From Nitrospinota bacterium (lineage in GTDB: Bacteria; Nitrospirota; Nitrospiria; Nitrospirales; UBA8639), in the NCBI GenBank assembly GCA_022561525.1, contig JADFRB010000084.1, positions 1-7,454 of the forward strand: 7,454 nucleotides of DNA, given 5' to 3'. Made by a program: the position numbers and the translations under genes. This document shows, in pieces, positions 5,207 through 7,454 of the stretch. The first letter of the stretch is position 1. Each line of letters begins with the position of its first letter. The notes beneath the pieces are model-generated. The model made no database searches. It worked only from the letters and a program-made list of their open reading frames with translations, and had not been told where the DNA came from.

Positions 5207-5392
5207 TCAATCGAAGACCCTCTCTCGTTGTTCATCAGTCAGAATAATCTCATGACACCAACACGTAGAGCTGGGGGCACAAAAAAAGAGTTGCCCACAC
5301 CGCTCACACGTTTTGGATGAGACTTCACCATTTTGAGATAAAGACAGGTGTTTCGCAACTTTTGCAGAATGATTTTGTATGCCCCCTTCTTT
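5207..5392 (-). pseudogene. Decayed cysteine-rich CWC-domain protein remnant
   Basis: A minus-strand open frame of 61 codons carries the first half of a CWC-type zinc-binding domain, CERCGQLFFCAPSSTCWC, followed by HEIILTDEQRERVFD and a TGA at 5207-5209. Intact proteins of this type continue with a second ligand group like CLCxxCL. Past the stop the same frame reads FKGGLKMGCEM, which could be that block with its cysteines mutated, though chance similarity is possible. No ATG, GTG or TTG lies in frame between the upstream stop (5393-5395) and the motif. With start, stop and second ligand set all defective, a pseudogene is the best reading. A longer frame on the same strand (5239-5466) reads through the region in another phase and shows no recognisable domain. 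Function, when intact, is unknown beyond probable metal binding. Confidence 0.5.
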
Positions 5393-5537
5393 TCATGGGT
5401 CATGATTGTGGGCGTGTTTGTCTCGCAAATTCCACAAGATTCTTTGCCAAGAGGGGATGGCTGCAAAAATGCAGATGTGAATACAAATACAATTTAGCCT
5501 TGTTGTCGCCCCCCCCGTGGCCTTAATTCGAATATGA

Positions 5538-5578
5538 TTGACTTCCGGTATGTTGAATACCATAATGATACCAATATG
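5538..5578 (+). promoter_or_regulatory. Promoter and likely operator of the toxin-antitoxin module
   Basis: TTGACT (5538-5543) and CATAAT (5561-5566) are 17 bases apart, a good sigma-70 match. GGTAT-N5-ATACC (5547-5551, 5557-5561) forms a perfect inverted repeat in the spacer. ATACCATAATG (5557-5567) is followed at once by ATACCAATATG (5568-5578), a direct repeat with a period of 11 bases, about one helical turn. Ribbon-helix-helix antitoxins typically bind such repeats over their own promoter, so autorepression by the antitoxin-toxin complex is likely. Confidence 0.55.
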
Positions 5579-5645
5579 AAACTATTAGCCGACCCAACTT
5601 CTGCAAAGTTATTGTGACACGAATCTCAAAAGGAGCGTAAGCCCG

Positions 5646-5888
5646 ATGCCAGCTATTACCGTCAAAAATATCAAGCACGAATTATACGAACAACTTAAGG
5701 TGGCTGCACAGGCACACTACCGAAGCATCAACAGTGAAATTATTTCCTGTCTTGAGCGAACGTTGCTACCAACTCCAATTCTTCCCGAGGACAGGATTCA
5801 AAAAGCCAGGGATCTTCGAGCCACGATCGGCTCCGGAAAAATCGCTGCAAAAGACATTGCTCGAGCTATCAAGCGCGGACGAGCGTGA
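5646..5888 (+). CDS. vapB: FitA/VapB-like ribbon-helix-helix antitoxin
   Basis: This 80-aa antitoxin has an N-terminal ribbon-helix-helix DNA-binding domain of the FitA/Arc type. The β-strand is ITVKNI (4-9), helix A runs HELYEQLKVAAQAHY (11-25), and RSINSEIISCLERTL (26-40) follows as turn and helix B. The C-terminal part (PILPEDRIQKARDLRATIGSG...) is the expected flexible toxin-wrapping region, ending in a basic tail. It should dimerise, bind the repeats at 5547-5578 and neutralise the PIN toxin encoded next. AAAGGAG lies ten bases upstream of the ATG. Its TGA stop overlaps the GTG start of the toxin (GTGA, 5885-5888), the usual translational coupling of such modules. Plus-strand orientation contrasts with the minus-strand gene remnants on both sides. 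Confidence 0.88.
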   Translation: MPAITVKNIKHELYEQLKVAAQAHYRSINSEIISCLERTLLPTPILPEDRIQKARDLRATIGSGKIAAKDIARAIKRGRA

Positions 5889-6292
5889 TTGTTGTTGATA
5901 CCAACATCATTGCGTATCTGTACCTCACGACCACCTACACCTCGCTTGCAGAAAAAACTTTACAGGTCGATTCAAAATGGGTGGCACCAGTATTGTGGAG
6001 AAGTGAATTCAGAAATGTCTTGGCTTTGTATGTGAGAAAGAAGGCCTTGGCATTGAATCAGGCACTCGCCATTCAACAAGAAGCAGAAGACCTTTTCGCT
6101 AATCATGAATACGAAGTCCCGTCAATGACGGTTTTATCATTGGCGGCCAAGTCAAACTGTTCCGCCTACGATTGTGAATATGTGACCATCGCTCAACATC
6201 TTCGCACCACCCTGGTTACAGAAGATAAGGGCATCTTGAAAAACTTTCCTGAAACGGCCATGTCGATGAAAGCTTTTGTCAGTCAGACGTGA
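5885..6292 (+). CDS. vapC: VapC/FitB-like PIN-domain ribonuclease toxin
   Basis: This 135-aa PIN-domain toxin belongs to a family of Mg2+-dependent ribonucleases that cut tRNA or other RNA when not held by the antitoxin. The acidic active-site residues are in place: Asp5 in VVDTNI, Glu41 in WRSEFRNVL, Asp96 in YDCEYVTIAQ, and Asp114 in TEDKGIL. The length is normal and nothing is missing, so the module looks functional. It starts at GTG overlapping the antitoxin stop. Its stop codon is followed within about 15 bases by an unrelated antisense HTH-gene fragment, which places a recombination boundary just after the toxin. A minus-strand frame continuing from the cobyrinate synthase fragment reads through the toxin's 3' part, but it shows no protein family there and is taken as an artefact. 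Confidence 0.92.
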   Translation: MIVVDTNIIAYLYLTTTYTSLAEKTLQVDSKWVAPVLWRSEFRNVLALYVRKKALALNQALAIQQEAEDLFANHEYEVPSMTVLSLAAKSNCSAYDCEYVTIAQHLRTTLVTEDKGILKNFPETAMSMKAFVSQT

Positions 6293-6304
6293 TCTCATGC
6301 ATGT

Positions 6305-6439
6305 TGTTTCTTCCATGGCTTCGCTGAGCTTGTAAGCCACCACTTTTTTAATCGCATCGGTCTGACATTTTTCATATTGGCCTTCCGCTCTTACTTCCAG
6401 CATCGATCCAGTCCGAGGGTTATTCTTTTTCCGTTTCAT
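6305..6439 (-). pseudogene. 5' fragment of an HTH (XRE/Fis-like) antitoxin-type gene
   Basis: Starting at the ATG at 6439 is a stretch of about 45 residues: MKRKKNNPRTGSMLEVRAEG, then KCQTDAIKKVVAYKLSEAMEE. This matches the beginning of a common small HTH protein family in which a basic start and GSS-like turn precede an AIKRVLAYQL...AM helix and then the HTH. The HTH recognition part, expected next, is absent. The sequence instead runs into the end of the toxin gene. GGAG lies four bases before the ATG, so it once had its own start. It is in frame with the upstream cobyrinate synthase fragment, apparently by chance. Family recognition is from memory and moderate in strength. Such proteins are often paired with a RelE/HigB-like toxin, none of which is seen here. 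Confidence 0.5.
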
Positions 6440-6448
6440 ATCGCTCCA

Positions 6449-6727
6449 TTCAATGATGGAAATATCTGCATCCGACGCAGCCTTCTGAAAAATTTCCAGA
6501 TTTGTAGCCGCATCCAACATCCAGCCATCAAGATTATAAGACTGCCGCCCCGTGGCCGCTCGATGATGAGTCGGATCAAGAAAGTCGGGTCCAACCTTAA
6601 ACGGCTGAACCCGACGCCCTTTCGCAGTCAATGTCGCCATAAGTGCAAGGGACACAGTGGTTTTACCCACTCCACTATGCGTCCCGGCAATAACTACTTG
6701 CGGGCAATGGGGTTTTTTCGTTTTCAT
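6449..6727 (-). pseudogene. cbiA: N-terminal fragment of cobyrinate a,c-diamide synthase (CbiA/CobB)
   Basis: The first 93 residues are a clear start of CbiA/CobB, the ATP- and glutamine-dependent enzyme that amidates cobyrinic acid side chains a and c. VVIAGTHSGVGKTT (11-24) is the P-loop with Lys22. FKVGPDFLDPTHH (43-55), SYNLDGWML (63-71) and ADISIIE (87-93) are family signatures. Intact proteins continue GVMGLFDG and run to about 450-480 residues with a class I amidotransferase domain. Here homology stops abruptly after Glu93 and an unrelated HTH fragment follows. The open frame nominally runs on to 6152, giving 191 codons, but residues beyond 93 are not synthase. The start lies 19 bases after the TonB receptor's stop, so the two were probably one operon for corrinoid uptake and use. 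The enzyme cannot be functional from this copy. Whether an intact copy exists elsewhere is not visible. Confidence 0.82.
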
Positions 6728-6746
6728 TTACCCTTGCAAAAAGCTT

Positions 6747-7454
6747 TCATAATCGAAAACCGATCCCGCCAAAAACGCTAATTCCAGGAGCAGGGGTAAA
6801 GAAAGGCGTTGGCAGCCCTACAAACCTTCCTATTGACTCATATTCGGTATCCAGAAAGTTATCAACTTGAAAAAAAGCTTCCATGATTCCGATTTTTACA
6901 AATTTTTCGTATGCAGCTTTAAATCCTAAAACAACGTACCCTGGCAAGCGTTTCTGAGAATTTGATTGATCTCCAAAAAAGATTCTCGAACTAACATAGT
7001 TTCCATTGAGTGAAGTCGTGAGGCCTTCAATAGGATGCAGGTTTATTCCAAACGCAATATGATTTTTAGGAACCATGGGAAGTGAATTACCCGGATTCAC
7101 AGTTTGATTTGCACTTGAAGTAGGTCCACCAGTCACAAATGAGCTTTCAAACGTGGCCTCTGTAAAGGTATAATTAATATAACCATCAATTAGGTCGCTA
7201 GGAAATACCCTTAAAGCAGTCTCAATCCCACGATGGCGTGTTTTTTCTACATTCCGATTTGTTGAAGGGGTACAAAAAGGTGGTCCATCACAAAAATTTT
7301 GAATATCATCCGCGATATCAATCTGATACAAACTGATTTCACCCTCAAAGTGTTGAGTTTTAAATCTTCCCCCAACTTCATAGTTTTTAGATTTAATAGG
7401 CTTAAGGTTCGGATTCCCTCCAAAGAGCGTCGCCGAAAATAATTCTGATTGAGT
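6747..7454 (-). CDS. TonB-dependent outer-membrane receptor, C-terminal part (cut by window edge)
   Basis: The last 235 residues of a TonB-dependent receptor β-barrel are present. The reading frame is open to the right edge, so the plug domain and start lie outside. NPNLKPIKSKNYEVGGRF is the hallmark barrel motif (NPxLKPExSxxYExG). It is followed by strands typical of the family: FEGEISLYQIDIADDI, then a TRHRGIETALRVFPSDLIDGYINYTFTEATFES block. The C-terminus, VFGGIGFRL, is a barrel-closing strand close to the usual aromatic-ended signal. Such receptors import siderophore-iron, vitamin B12 or other large ligands with energy from TonB-ExbBD. The cobyrinate synthase fragment 19 bases downstream hints at a corrinoid ligand, but the barrel part does not decide this. 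An internal TTG at 7331 is not a start; the frame continues without interruption upstream of it. Confidence 0.9.
   Translation of the reverse strand, partial: TQSELFSATLFGGNPNLKPIKSKNYEVGGRFKTQHFEGEISLYQIDIADDIQNFCDGPPFCTPSTNRNVEKTRHRGIETALRVFPSDLIDGYINYTFTEATFESSFVTGGPTSSANQTVNPGNSLPMVPKNHIAFGINLHPIEGLTTSLNGNYVSSRIFFGDQSNSQKRLPGYVVLGFKAAYEKFVKIGIMEAFFQVDNFLDTEYESIGRFVGLPTPFFTPAPGISVFGGIGFRL

Noticed and set aside
5239..5466. 75-codon minus-strand open frame overlapping the CWC remnant
   Set aside because: It reads the zinc-motif DNA in the wrong phase and shows no domain. Only a frameshift could join it to the CWC frame, and the two upstream sequences do not suggest one.
5509..5516. Run of eight C's before the TA module
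   Set aside because: It lies in non-coding DNA away from the start codon and promoter. Phase variation has no target here, and a sequencing or assembly cause is possible.
6152..6448. Extension of the cobyrinate synthase frame through the HTH fragment and antisense to the toxin gene
   Set aside because: The residues past Glu93 do not match the synthase, and the last ~50 are the complement of the well-supported PIN toxin gene. The open frame is accidental read-through.

Overview
The window looks like chromosomal DNA from a Gram-negative bacterium of moderate G+C content. A TonB-dependent outer-membrane receptor, a probable lipoprotein esterase and Sec signal peptides support a double membrane. 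The gene mix (tandem CDGSH protein, small Rieske ferredoxin, McrA-type HNH protein, PduO-type cobalamin adenosyltransferase, stand-alone precorrin-2 dehydrogenase-like protein) reminds me of Nitrospira or related Nitrospirota. That placement is an inference from memory and was not tested by a search.

Layout. From 120 to 878 (+) lies an SGNH/GDSL arylesterase-like lipoprotein, followed by a strong bidirectional hairpin terminator (907-960). Facing it are a 57-aa secreted or membrane small protein (996-1169, -) and a two-domain CDGSH iron-sulfur protein (1290-1535, -). A precorrin-2 dehydrogenase-like gene (1884-2522, -) and an HNH nuclease gene (2869-3405, -) follow. A Rieske ferredoxin gene (3577-3912, +) diverges from the HNH gene. 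It converges on an apparent operon of a PduO-type ATP:cob(I)alamin adenosyltransferase (4468-5058, -) and an unknown membrane-anchored protein (4049-4495, -). The right third is rearranged. It holds a decayed CWC-type zinc-ribbon gene (5207-5392, -), a complete VapBC/FitAB toxin-antitoxin module (5646-6292, +), a short fragment of an unrelated HTH antitoxin gene (-), a 5' fragment of cobyrinate a,c-diamide synthase (-), and the 3' part of a TonB-dependent receptor (6747 to the right edge, -).

The most striking non-genic structure is a family of palindromic elements of about 150 bp (1563-1711, 2712-2870, 3908-4053). All three share the exact decamers CAAGGCGCGA and AGCAACGCCG in their cores. 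Two have long terminal inverted repeats (37/39 and 32/36 matching) and two have small core hairpins of different sequence. Their ends coincide with the stop codons of three flanking genes. A fourth, decayed relative may occupy 1711-1888. They look like non-autonomous mobile repeats that now serve as intergenic hairpins.

Functionally, the intact genes do not form one pathway. A cobalamin theme recurs (precorrin-2 dehydrogenase-like, adenosyltransferase, CbiA/CobB fragment beside a TonB receptor), together with several small Fe-S proteins. No rRNA, tRNA or CRISPR array was seen.
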